A stretch of DNA of 64,000 nt from JBAXAM01 sp964213355 (GTDB lineage: Bacteria; Pseudomonadota; Gammaproteobacteria; UBA9339). The notes below the pieces were generated by a model that worked only from the letters and a program-made list of their open reading frames with translations, was not told the origin of the DNA and made no database searches. Numbering within the stretch: position 1 is the first letter of the stretch; each line of letters opens with the position of its first letter. Made by a program: the position numbers and the translations under genes. The stretch lies in the NCBI GenBank assembly GCA_964213355.1, contig CAXOVY010000030.1, positions 186,001 to 250,000 of the forward strand, given 5' to 3'. This document shows, one piece after another, positions 1 to 7,739 of the stretch.

Positions 1-714
1 CGCAACTTGTAACATTGACCACATACCTTCCACATAATCTTTTGCATATCCCCAATCCCTTTTTGCATCTAAATTACCTAATTCTAAATATAAAATTATA
101 CCTAGTTTAATTTTAACCAAACCATCTGTAATTTTTCTTGTAACAAAATCTAATCCACGCAAGGGAGATTCATGATTAAATGATATACCGCTGCTTGCAA
201 AAATATCGTAAGACTCTCTATAGTTAATAGTCATCCAATGCGCATATAATTTTGCAACTCCATAAGGACTTCTAGGATAAAAAGCAGTCTTTTCGGTTTG
301 GGGCACTTCCTGCGCTTTACCATACATCTCAGAACTAGATGCCTGATAAAAACGCATGTTGTGATTAACGATTCTAATCGCTTCAAGAATATTCAAAACT
401 CCAACCGCCGTAATACAAGTTGTAGTCACAGGTTGTTTAAAAGACAACGAAACAAAACTCTGTGCTGCAAGATTATAAACTTCATCTGCATTAGCTTTTT
501 CAAACAAACGAATTATAGAACCCATATCGGTTATATCATTTTCTATCAACACCAAATTGGGATGGTTTTTAATACCCAATTCTTCGATTCTCCAAAAATT
601 ATTGGAAGAAGTTCTTCTATAGGTACCATAAACTAAATATCCCTTAGTTAATAACAACTCAGCAAGATAAGCCGCATCTTGCCCAGTAATTCCTGTAATA
701 ATAGCTGTTTTCAC
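1..714 (-). CDS. gmd: GDP-mannose 4,6-dehydratase, 3' end outside window
   Basis: This enzyme converts GDP-D-mannose to GDP-4-keto-6-deoxymannose for fucose, rhamnose or perosamine-type sugars in surface polysaccharides. The N-terminus has the Rossmann motif GITGQDA (residues 7-13), and the extended-SDR catalytic pattern is visible as SSSEMYG followed by the YGVAK Tyr/Lys pair. The RGLDFVTRKI stretch is also typical of Gmd. The start is GTG at 714, preceded by a GGAG ribosome binding site with six bases of spacing; it is not an ATG start. About 238 codons are present and the frame stays open to the window edge, so the C-terminal third is missing. No neighbouring sugar gene is visible, so the final product of the pathway cannot be told. 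Family assignment is secure. Confidence 0.95.
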   Translation of the reverse strand, partial: MKTAIITGITGQDAAYLAELLLTKGYLVYGTYRRTSSNNFWRIEELGIKNHPNLVLIENDITDMGSIIRLFEKANADEVYNLAAQSFVSLSFKQPVTTTCITAVGVLNILEAIRIVNHNMRFYQASSSEMYGKAQEVPQTEKTAFYPRSPYGVAKLYAHWMTINYRESYDIFASSGISFNHESPLRGLDFVTRKITDGLVKIKLGIILYLELGNLDAKRDWGYAKDYVEGMWSMLQVA

Positions 715-913
715 TTTTTCTCCAAAAGTTTAGCTTATAAAGCAATAGTACTACCGACGTCCCCAACTCTTTTTCTAAACCCAGAATATCGTATCACCTA
801 ATTTTTCCCGAAACAATATATACTGCTAGCTCAATCAACCTTTGTTGCCAAGCACACGCTTTTATGGAAAAATGCCACGTGGGCTTTGTCGCCTCTGGTA
901 GGATTGTTAAACT

Positions 914-1408
914 ATGATTGATAAAGACGGTTATCGCTTAAATGTTGGCATTGTCCTGACAAACAAAAACGGCCAGTTGTTTTGGGGGAAACGCACCAAA
1001 TCTCATGGTTGGCAATTTCCTCAAGGTGGTGTACACCCGTACGAAACCTTAGAAGAGACCATGTATCGCGAACTAAATGAGGAAGTGGGTTTAACCGAAA
1101 AAGACGTAAAAATTTTGGCTCTAACCAAACGCTGGCTTCGTTATAAATTACCCACCCAGATGCAACATCATATTCAAACTCCATTATGTGTCGGTCAAAA
1201 ACAAAAATGGTTTCTATTACTATTAACCAGCCCTGACAATAAAATTTGCCTTACCGCCACTAAAAAACCGGAATTTAATAAATGGCATTGGGTAGACTAT
1301 TGGTATCCAATCAAACAAGTCGTCTATTTTAAACGCAACATTTATCGCAAAGTACTAACTGAATTTGAATCTCCTACAATAAATCTAAAAACAAAAAGAT
1401 CACATTAA
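914..1408 (+). CDS. rppH: RNA 5'-pyrophosphohydrolase
   Basis: RppH removes pyrophosphate from triphosphorylated mRNA 5' ends and so triggers RNase E decay. The Nudix box is complete at residues 38-60 (G-x5-E-x7-REL-x-EE-x-GL). The N-terminus (GYRLNVGIVL) and the FPQGG segment are those of the RppH subgroup rather than a generic MutT. Length 164 aa is normal. It lies four bases upstream of lgt and is probably cotranscribed with it. A weak AGGA sits about nine bases before the ATG. Confidence 0.95.
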   Translation: MIDKDGYRLNVGIVLTNKNGQLFWGKRTKSHGWQFPQGGVHPYETLEETMYRELNEEVGLTEKDVKILALTKRWLRYKLPTQMQHHIQTPLCVGQKQKWFLLLLTSPDNKICLTATKKPEFNKWHWVDYWYPIKQVVYFKRNIYRKVLTEFESPTINLKTKRSH

Positions 1409-1411
1409 TTA

Positions 1412-2194
1412 ATGCTTACCTACCCACACATAGAAAGAATTGCCCTGCAAATTGGATCAATAACAATTTACTGGTACGGCATTATGTATCTTTTAGGCTT
1501 TGCTTTAGCATGGTGGCTTGCGACATTACGCACAGAGAAACTAAAGTTTAATTTCAGCAACGAAACAATTGGCGATTTTATTTTTTATTGCGCCATCGGA
1601 GGAATTTTAGGCGGACGACTTGGTTATGTTTTGTTTTATGAACCCAGCTACTTTTTGCACCACCCATTATCTATCCTTGCAACTTGGCACGGTGGTATGT
1701 CATTTCATGGCGGCATAATTGGATTAATCATTAGCCTTGTTTTCTTTGCTCACAAAGTCAAGCTACCCTTTTTAACCATACTTGATTTTACCGCACCGCT
1801 CGCGCCACTTGGCATAGCTTTAGGCAGAATCGGTAATTTTATTAATTCTGAATTATTGGGGCGCGTTACTACTGTTCCCTGGGGTATGATATTTCCAGAT
1901 AGCGGACCCCTGCCACGCCACCCATCTCAACTCTACGAAGCACTGGCTGAAGGAATTTTTCTTTTTGTTATAGTCTGGTTATATTCTGCCAAACCGAGAT
2001 CTCAGGGCACAGTTAGCGCTCTGTTTTTTTTGGTTTATGGCATAGCTCGTTTTGGCTGCGAGTTTTTCCGCCAGCCAGATCAACATCTTGGCTTTATCGC
2101 GTTCAACTGGCTAACCATGGGACAGCTACTATCTCTACCGGTGATTATTATTGGAATAACTATGTTGGTATTATTTAGAAAAAATCCGGCATAA
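1412..2194 (+). CDS. lgt: Prolipoprotein diacylglyceryl transferase
   Basis: Lgt moves diacylglycerol from phosphatidylglycerol onto the lipobox cysteine of prelipoproteins in the inner membrane, the first step of lipoprotein maturation. The 260-aa protein has about seven hydrophobic segments, the HGGMSFHGG motif, and the signature around GRIGNFINSELLGR containing the essential Arg and Asn. The gene follows rppH directly. Likely clients in this window are the lipobox proteins PilW and DolP. Confidence 0.97.
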   Translation: MLTYPHIERIALQIGSITIYWYGIMYLLGFALAWWLATLRTEKLKFNFSNETIGDFIFYCAIGGILGGRLGYVLFYEPSYFLHHPLSILATWHGGMSFHGGIIGLIISLVFFAHKVKLPFLTILDFTAPLAPLGIALGRIGNFINSELLGRVTTVPWGMIFPDSGPLPRHPSQLYEALAEGIFLFVIVWLYSAKPRSQGTVSALFFLVYGIARFGCEFFRQPDQHLGFIAFNWLTMGQLLSLPVIIIGITMLVLFRKNPA

Positions 2195-2278
2195 TCCTAG
2201 CACTTAAAATAATTTATAGATAACATTCCTGAAAATGGTATATAATGTGGGCTATGCACAAATTGGCGGGGATGATTT

Positions 2279-2557
2279 ATGACACATACAGTAACATTCG
2301 ATACCTTCCAGTATGCTAAGAGACTGCAAAAAGCTGGATTTACTGAAATACAAATAGAAGCTCAAATTGAAAATGTTAGAGAACAAGCAACTATTATTAG
2401 TGAGTTAATTAACGACAATCTTGCAACTAAACAAGACATAAAAGAGCTAGATCTAAAAATAGAAACAATTAAAAATGAAATACTCATCAAACTTGGTGGC
2501 ATGATAATTGGCGGTTTAGGAGCGCTGGTTATTTTGATGAAATTATTCAAACTGTAG
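2279..2557 (+). CDS. Small coiled-coil membrane protein, DUF1640-like
   Basis: A 92-aa protein that begins with a short segment resembling the CCDC90/DUF1640 family (FDTFQYAKRLQKAGF), then a charged heptad-type coiled coil (about residues 30-70, ATKQDIKELDLKIETIKNE), then one C-terminal hydrophobic segment (IIGGLGALVILMKLF). Bacterial members are small tail-anchored proteins of unknown function. A TATAAT element at 2241-2246 lies about 30 bases upstream, so it may have its own promoter. Family assignment is by visual similarity only. Confidence 0.7.
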   Translation: MTHTVTFDTFQYAKRLQKAGFTEIQIEAQIENVREQATIISELINDNLATKQDIKELDLKIETIKNEILIKLGGMIIGGLGALVILMKLFKL

Positions 2558-2590
2558 CATCCTCCCAACATAGTTTCGTAAGGCTCTGGC

Positions 2591-3379
2591 ATGATTCTTT
2601 GTTTAGACATTGGCAATACTCATATCTGCGGTGGCATATTTAAAAACGCCAAGTTACTACTACGTTTCCGTCATGCCACTTATAGCAGCATTACCTCAGA
2701 TCAACTGGGCATATTTTTAAAAAACACCATCCGCGAAAATAATTTTGACTGCGAACAGATTACGGCAATTTCCTTTTGCTCCGTAGTGCCATCAATAGAC
2801 TATTCGCTTCGCGCCGCTTGTAAAAAATATTTTCAATTAGATCCTTTTATTTTGCAAGTTGGGGTAAAAACCGAAATTAAAATAAAAACTCAGAACCCAG
2901 CTGAAAATGGCGCTGATATTATCGCTGGTATAATCGCAGCCACACACCTTTATCCACAAAAAAATCTAATTATTCTCGATCTTGGTACGGTAACTACTAT
3001 AGCCGCAGCCTCTAAAAGCAAAGAATTTCTCGGGGTGGCATTCATTCCTGGCATGTATACTACAATGAACGCATTACAAACATCTGCGGCCAACTTATTT
3101 CCTGTAGAAATCATTCAACCCCGCAAAGCTGTTGGCCGCTCTACCATAGAAAGCATACAAGCTGGATTATTTTTTGGTCAACTTGGTGCAATTAAAGAAA
3201 TAATTACTCGTATCACTGCAGAAGTTTTTCCTCATGAATCGCCAATATTAATTGCAACTGGCGGCTTTGCTCACTTGTTTGAGAACGAAAAAGTTTTTGA
3301 TCATATAGAACCAGATTTGGTGTTGCAGGGAATATGGTTAGCATATAATTTAAACAACGCGGCGCTAGGCAAAAAATGA
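2591..3379 (+). CDS. coaX: Type III pantothenate kinase
   Basis: CoaX phosphorylates pantothenate in the first committed step of coenzyme A synthesis; the type III enzyme does not share the CoaA fold and is not feedback-inhibited by CoA. The ASKHA-type phosphate motifs are visible at LDIGNT (residues 5-10) and LDLGTVTT, with ENGADIIAG between them. Length 262 aa is normal. The stop overlaps the prlC start by four bases (ATGA), indicating translational coupling. Coxiella and Legionella also use CoaX. Confidence 0.94.
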   Translation: MILCLDIGNTHICGGIFKNAKLLLRFRHATYSSITSDQLGIFLKNTIRENNFDCEQITAISFCSVVPSIDYSLRAACKKYFQLDPFILQVGVKTEIKIKTQNPAENGADIIAGIIAATHLYPQKNLIILDLGTVTTIAAASKSKEFLGVAFIPGMYTTMNALQTSAANLFPVEIIQPRKAVGRSTIESIQAGLFFGQLGAIKEIITRITAEVFPHESPILIATGGFAHLFENEKVFDHIEPDLVLQGIWLAYNLNNAALGKK

Positions 3380-5394
3380 AATCAAACTCCTTGCTCCAAA
3401 AGACAGTATTACCTCAATTCGATAAAATTCGCCCAGAGCATTTTAAACCAGCAATATTAAAAATACTTAAAGAAAATCGCGCCGCTATAAAAAAATTGCT
3501 TACTCAAAAAAATTTCACTTGGCACAATTTAGTTGAACCTTTGGAAACCGTAAATGAACGCCTGCTGCTGGCATGGTCACCTATTAGTCATCTTAATGCT
3601 GTTATGAATTCAAAAAAAACTCGCGCTGCTTATGAAAAGTGCTTACCGCTACTAACTACCTATTACACTGAAATAGCACAAAACACTGAGCTCTATCATG
3701 CTTTTAACAGTATTGCTAACAGCGCGGAATATAAGCACTTTGATCCAGCACAAAAAAGAATTATTTCTAACGAGCTGCGTGATTTTCGTCTTACTGGTGT
3801 TAATTTGCCAATACAAAAAAAACAACTCTTCATGCACCTAACCCAAAAACTAGCAAAACTTGGAAATAAATTTAATAGCAATGTTTTAGATGCAACGCAA
3901 AGTTGGTCAATAAATCTCACTAAAAAACAAACAAAGGGACTACCCGAACATGCACTGGCACTCGGCCGTGCTAATGCGATCAAAAAAAACAAACCTGGAT
4001 GTTGCTTTTCTCTAGATTTTCCTTCATACCACGCCTTAATTACTTTTGCGGATAACCGCAGCATCAGAAAAAAAATCTACATTGCCTATGCCACTCGCGC
4101 CTCAGTTGGCAAGTGGGATAATTCGAAAATCATCGAAGAAATCCTAAAAATCAGACACAAACTAGCAACGCTTGTTAATCTCAAAAACTACGCTGAATAT
4201 TCTTTAGCTACTAAAATGGCCAAAGATCCTACTCAAGTTCTAAATTTTTTGAATGATTTAGTTACCCGCAGTTTACCGATTGGTAAAAAAGAATTTGCTG
4301 AATTAAAACATTTTGCCCAAAAACTAGGGTGTAAAAAGCTTACCGCCTGGGACATTGCTTATTACGAAGAAAAATTAAGCAAAGAAAAATTTAAACTATC
4401 ACAAGAAGAGCTACGCCCTTATTTTCCAGACACACAAGTATTAGATGGAATGTTTACAATTGCTAAGCGGTTGTATGGCATAACGATTAAAGAAAAAAAA
4501 GGTATCCCAGTTTGGCATCCAGATGTCCGCTTTTTTGAAGTTTATGATGCGCAAAAAACTTTGCTCGGCCAATTTTACATTGATCTTTATTGCCGCATGG
4601 GCAAGCGTAGTGGCGCATGGATGGATGAATGTAAAGCGCGCCACCGTTTAAGAAACGGTGTTATCCAAACTCCAGTTGCATATTTAGTCTGCAATTTTCC
4701 TCCGCCAATTGACAGTCAACCATCTTTGCTTACGCATCAAGATGTCATCACTCTATTTCATGAGTTTGGTCATTGTCTACATCATGTATTAACAAAGGTA
4801 GACTATTTTTCCGTATCAGGCATCAAAAACGTACCTTGGGATGCCGTAGAACTTCCTAGTCAGTTTATGGAAAACTGGTGTTGGCAGCCAGATGGACTTA
4901 AATTATTTGCAAAGCATTATAAAACCCATATGCCAATTCCAAAAAAACTACTCACATGTCTTTTAGCAAGCCATCATTACCAAACAGCAACCCACATGTT
5001 GCGCCAACTAAAATTTTCTTTAATGGATTTTAGAGTCCACTTAGAATTTGATCCCAAAAAAAGTGATCAACTCAAAAAAATTATTGCTGAAATAAATAAA
5101 AAAATTAATTTTTTACCTCTCTCTAAGTATGCGCGTCTAGCTCACAGTTTTATGCATATTTTCTCTGGCGGCTATGCCGCTGGTTACTATAGTTACAAGT
5201 GGGCTGAAGTTCTGTCAGCTGACGCTTTTTCTAAATTCGAAGAAAACGGTATTTTTGACCGCCACATCGGCAAAGAATTTTTACATAATATTTTGGAAAT
5301 GGGCGGCTCCGAGGATCCAATGGTATTATTCAAAAAATTCCGTGGCCGCGAACCAAAAATTGACGCACTGCTGCGGCAAGAAGGGATAATATAA
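3376..5394 (+). CDS. prlC: Oligopeptidase A, M3 family zinc peptidase
   Basis: PrlC (OpdA) is a cytoplasmic zinc metallopeptidase that degrades short peptides, including cleaved signal peptides. The M3 zinc motif HEFGH is at residues 462-466, and the third zinc ligand lies downstream in the VELPSQFMENW segment. The C-terminal FSGGYAAGYYSYKWAEVLSADAF block is characteristic of the family. At 672 aa it is full length. It is translationally coupled to coaX. Confidence 0.95.
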   Translation: MKSNSLLQKTVLPQFDKIRPEHFKPAILKILKENRAAIKKLLTQKNFTWHNLVEPLETVNERLLLAWSPISHLNAVMNSKKTRAAYEKCLPLLTTYYTEIAQNTELYHAFNSIANSAEYKHFDPAQKRIISNELRDFRLTGVNLPIQKKQLFMHLTQKLAKLGNKFNSNVLDATQSWSINLTKKQTKGLPEHALALGRANAIKKNKPGCCFSLDFPSYHALITFADNRSIRKKIYIAYATRASVGKWDNSKIIEEILKIRHKLATLVNLKNYAEYSLATKMAKDPTQVLNFLNDLVTRSLPIGKKEFAELKHFAQKLGCKKLTAWDIAYYEEKLSKEKFKLSQEELRPYFPDTQVLDGMFTIAKRLYGITIKEKKGIPVWHPDVRFFEVYDAQKTLLGQFYIDLYCRMGKRSGAWMDECKARHRLRNGVIQTPVAYLVCNFPPPIDSQPSLLTHQDVITLFHEFGHCLHHVLTKVDYFSVSGIKNVPWDAVELPSQFMENWCWQPDGLKLFAKHYKTHMPIPKKLLTCLLASHHYQTATHMLRQLKFSLMDFRVHLEFDPKKSDQLKKIIAEINKKINFLPLSKYARLAHSFMHIFSGGYAAGYYSYKWAEVLSADAFSKFEENGIFDRHIGKEFLHNILEMGGSEDPMVLFKKFRGREPKIDALLRQEGII

Positions 5395-5436
5395 ATTTTA
5401 TATTGATAGTTGACGAAAATATATTATTACCTATAA

Positions 5437-5452
5437 TACGTAATATACGTAA
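5437..5452. promoter_or_regulatory. Candidate operator of the toxin-antitoxin pair
   Basis: The sequence just upstream of the antitoxin contains an alternating TACGTAATATACGTA palindrome. Phd/YefM antitoxins autoregulate through short palindromes at this position. Assignment is by position and symmetry only. Confidence 0.4.
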
Positions 5453-5473
5453 TAACCCAACTTAGAGGATTTT

Positions 5474-5704
5474 ATGCAAGCAAGTGCCACAGAACTAAAT
5501 AAATGCCCGGGTAAATATATAAATAAAGCCCTTAAAGAACCGGTGATCGTAAAAAGATCTGGCTATCCTGTAGTTGTTTTAGTTTCCTACGAGCGCTATA
5601 TGCAATTAGAAGATGCCTATTGGGGAGAATTGGCAAAGGTAGCAGATAAAGAAAAATCTTTGGGTAAAAAAGCAACGATGGATTTCTTGCGTGGTGATGA
5701 TTAA
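5474..5704 (+). CDS. Phd/YefM-type antitoxin
   Basis: A 76-aa antitoxin of the Phd/YefM group: an N-terminal DNA-binding part (EPVIVKRSGYPVVVLVSYERY is the diagnostic stretch, residues about 22-42) and a charged C-terminal toxin-binding tail. Such proteins bind their own operator and neutralise a RelE/ParE toxin. The stop overlaps the toxin ATG by one base (TAATG). An AGAGGA ribosome binding site precedes the ATG. The palindromic repeat of TACGTAATATACGTA just upstream (about 5437-5452) is a good operator candidate. The gene is intact although its toxin is interrupted. Confidence 0.88.
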   Translation: MQASATELNKCPGKYINKALKEPVIVKRSGYPVVVLVSYERYMQLEDAYWGELAKVADKEKSLGKKATMDFLRGDD

Positions 5705-5923
5705 TGACTACACTTGATCTTAAACCAAAAGCAAAGAAATTTATTGTTTTTTTACCACCAAAACATCAACGGCAGATTAAAGATCGTATACTATCTTTAC
5801 AAAATAACCCTCTTCCTCATGATGCAAAAAAACTACTGGGACACGAAAATTATACTATAGCGCTTCCCTAAATTGCAGAGACATGCTATAGTCTTCTCGT
5901 TATTTTCTGAATGAGAGGAGCAA

Positions 5924-6876
5924 ATGACTGCAGCATACTCAATAGATTTACGTAAAAAGATTGTTTGGGCGTATCAAGATGAGAATACAAGTTACTCTAA
6001 AGTTGCTAAAAGCTTTAAAGTAAGCGTGAATAGCGTAAAGCGTTATGTAAAACAGTATCGAGAAGATGGAGATTTATCGCCAAAAAAAGGTAACCAAGGA
6101 AGGCCGAGCAAGATTGATGAAATGGGGTATGAAACTATACAAAAAATTATTCAGAATAAACCAGCGATCACTTTAGCAGAGCTATCGGAGTTATATTACA
6201 AAAAAAGAAAGATAAAAGCTGGTAGGTCTATATTGTCGAGGGCTTGTTTGAAATTAAATTTACGGCGAAAGAAGTTAAGTCGTTACGCTGCTGAGAGAGA
6301 TCGCGATGATGTTAAAAAAAACGGCAAGAATATCTTGAGGTAATCAAGGATATTCCAGTACGAGATTTAATTTTCTTAGATGAATCTGGTGCTAATTTAC
6401 GAATGGCTCCATTGTATGGTAGAGCTCCTGGTGGAGAAAGAGTTGTTAATGCTGTTCCTTTTAATCGAGGTAATCGACTAACCATGCTAAGTGCTATAAG
6501 TTTTGAAAAAATAGAAGCAGCATTGTATGGAGAATGGGCGGCTGATGGAGAAATATTTTTAAACTTCATCACGAGATGTTTATGTCCAGTTTTACAAAAG
6601 CGTCATGTTGTGATTATGGATAACGTGGCTTTTCATCAAGTTTGCGGTGTAAAAGAAGCCATCGAATCAACTGGAGCCAAACTAATTTATTTACCACCAT
6701 ACTCGCCAGATCTAAATCCTATAGAACAGATGTGGGGAAAGATTAAAACTTGTTTACGTAAAGAATCAGCAAGAACGTTAGATAAATTTGCAATATCATT
6801 AAAGGTTGCTTTTATGAGCATTCAATCAACTGATTTGACAAATTGGTATAGACACTGCGGCTATCAGACTCTATAA
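5924..6876 (+). CDS. IS630-family transposase, two overlapping phases
   Basis: The first phase (5924-6343, 139 aa) holds the helix-turn-helix region (YSKVAKSFKVSVNSVKRYVK) and a GRPSKID linker. The second phase continues in the -1 frame to 6876 and holds the DDE catalytic triad: LDESG, then VIMDNVAFH, then the SPDLNPIEQMWGKIK block. The phases overlap at a slippery A-run (6314-6322), so a full transposase of about 317 aa would need a -1 ribosomal frameshift. Alternatively the copy has a one-base mutation. An AGAGGAG ribosome binding site precedes the first ATG. Confidence 0.88.
6316..6322 (+). promoter_or_regulatory. Candidate -1 frameshift site A_AAA_AAC
   Basis: Eight A residues followed by C sit in phase so that the zero-frame codons are AAA AAA AAC. 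This is a canonical X_XXY_YYZ heptamer (A AAA AAC). Slipping back one base continues as CGG CAA GAA TAT and joins the helix-turn-helix phase to the DDE phase. Programmed frameshifting is known in several IS families; it is inferred here. Confidence 0.6.
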
Positions 6877-7023
6877 TTTAGGGAAGCGCTATAAAATAGA
6901 TGTCGGCGAATACCGAATCATTTATCGATACGAAATAGAAAAAAATCTAATAACCGTAGCTCTAGTTGGTAAGCGTAATGATGGTGAAATTTATCGAATT
7001 GCCAAAAGAACGTTGGAATAAAT

Positions 7024-7683
7024 ATGGACAACAACTCACTCAAAAAAATTGCAGCCGAAGCAGCAATAAAATACATTCCTGAAAACTCCATTATCGGAGT
7101 CGGTACCGGATCAACGATAAATTATTTTATTGATGCTCTGCCTCCCATTAAACACACAATTGCGGGCGCAGTTGCAAGTTCCAAGGCAACTGCAGCAAAA
7201 CTCAAGGCTTTAGATATTCCAATAGTTGAACTGAATTCAGTAAACGAGCTCCAAATCTATATTGATGGCGCCGATGAAATTAATAATAGCCTCCAAATGA
7301 TTAAAGGTGGTGGCGCGGCTTTAACCGGTGAAAAAATAATCACCGCAGTTACCAAAAAATTTATTTGCATTGCTGATGCAAGTAAAAAAGTAGAAATTCT
7401 CGGTAAATTCCCCCTACCGATCGAGGTCATTCCTATGGCACGGAGCTTCGTAGCACGCGAAATAGTAAAGCTCGGCGGTAGTCCCGTTTACCGCGAAGGG
7501 GTAATCACAGATTATGGCAATGTTATTTTAGACGTGTGGAATTTAGAAATTTTGGAACCAGCAAAGCTCGAACAAACAATAAATAACATCACCGGAGTCG
7601 TTACCAATGGCCTGTTTGCCATAAAACCTGCGGATATATTACTGCTTGGGACTAGTAAAGGCATTGTTACTGTTACAAAATAA
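7024..7683 (+). CDS. rpiA: Ribose-5-phosphate isomerase A
   Basis: RpiA interconverts ribose-5-phosphate and ribulose-5-phosphate in the non-oxidative pentose phosphate pathway. The phosphate-binding GTGST (about residues 27-31), the IDGADE motif and KGGGAAL are all present. Length 219 aa is normal. The ATG lies only two bases after the interrupted toxin gene, so promoters inside the IS element or the TA operon could now drive it. Confidence 0.95.
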   Translation: MDNNSLKKIAAEAAIKYIPENSIIGVGTGSTINYFIDALPPIKHTIAGAVASSKATAAKLKALDIPIVELNSVNELQIYIDGADEINNSLQMIKGGGAALTGEKIITAVTKKFICIADASKKVEILGKFPLPIEVIPMARSFVAREIVKLGGSPVYREGVITDYGNVILDVWNLEILEPAKLEQTINNITGVVTNGLFAIKPADILLLGTSKGIVTVTK

Positions 7684-7739
7684 AATTATCACACCAAAAA
7701 CTTGAGCATCGATATTTAGGTAGTTATGGATTTTGTTGA

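Larger units (their letters stand above)
5858..6891 (+). mobile_element. IS630-family insertion sequence
   Basis: The element is bounded by perfect 19-bp inverted repeats counted with the TA target (5856-5874 and 6875-6893, TATAGCGCTTCCCTAAATT and its complement). The target TA is duplicated at 5856-5857 and 6892-6893, as expected of IS630/Tc1-mariner elements. It carries a two-phase transposase gene on the + strand. Both ends and the interrupted host gene are intact, so this copy looks young. Confidence 0.93.
5704..7021 (+). pseudogene. RelE/ParE-family toxin, split by an IS630-type element
   Basis: The toxin starts at 5704 and reads MTTLDLKPKAKKFIVFLPPK, then runs into the insertion after GHENYT and stops at 5871. 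The remainder of the gene reappears after the element (6894-7021: KIDVGEYRIIYRYE ... GKRNDGEIYRIAKR). Removing 5858-6891 plus one copy of the TA duplication restores one continuous 93-aa frame with the RelE/ParE pattern: central GEYRIIY, C-terminal GKRND.YR. The coding sequence is therefore otherwise undamaged and the insertion is probably recent. As it stands it would make a 55-aa truncated, presumably inactive, toxin. Confidence 0.9.

Noticed and set aside
298..636. 112-aa + strand frame
   Set aside because: It is antisense to the gmd gene, which is well supported by Rossmann and catalytic motifs.
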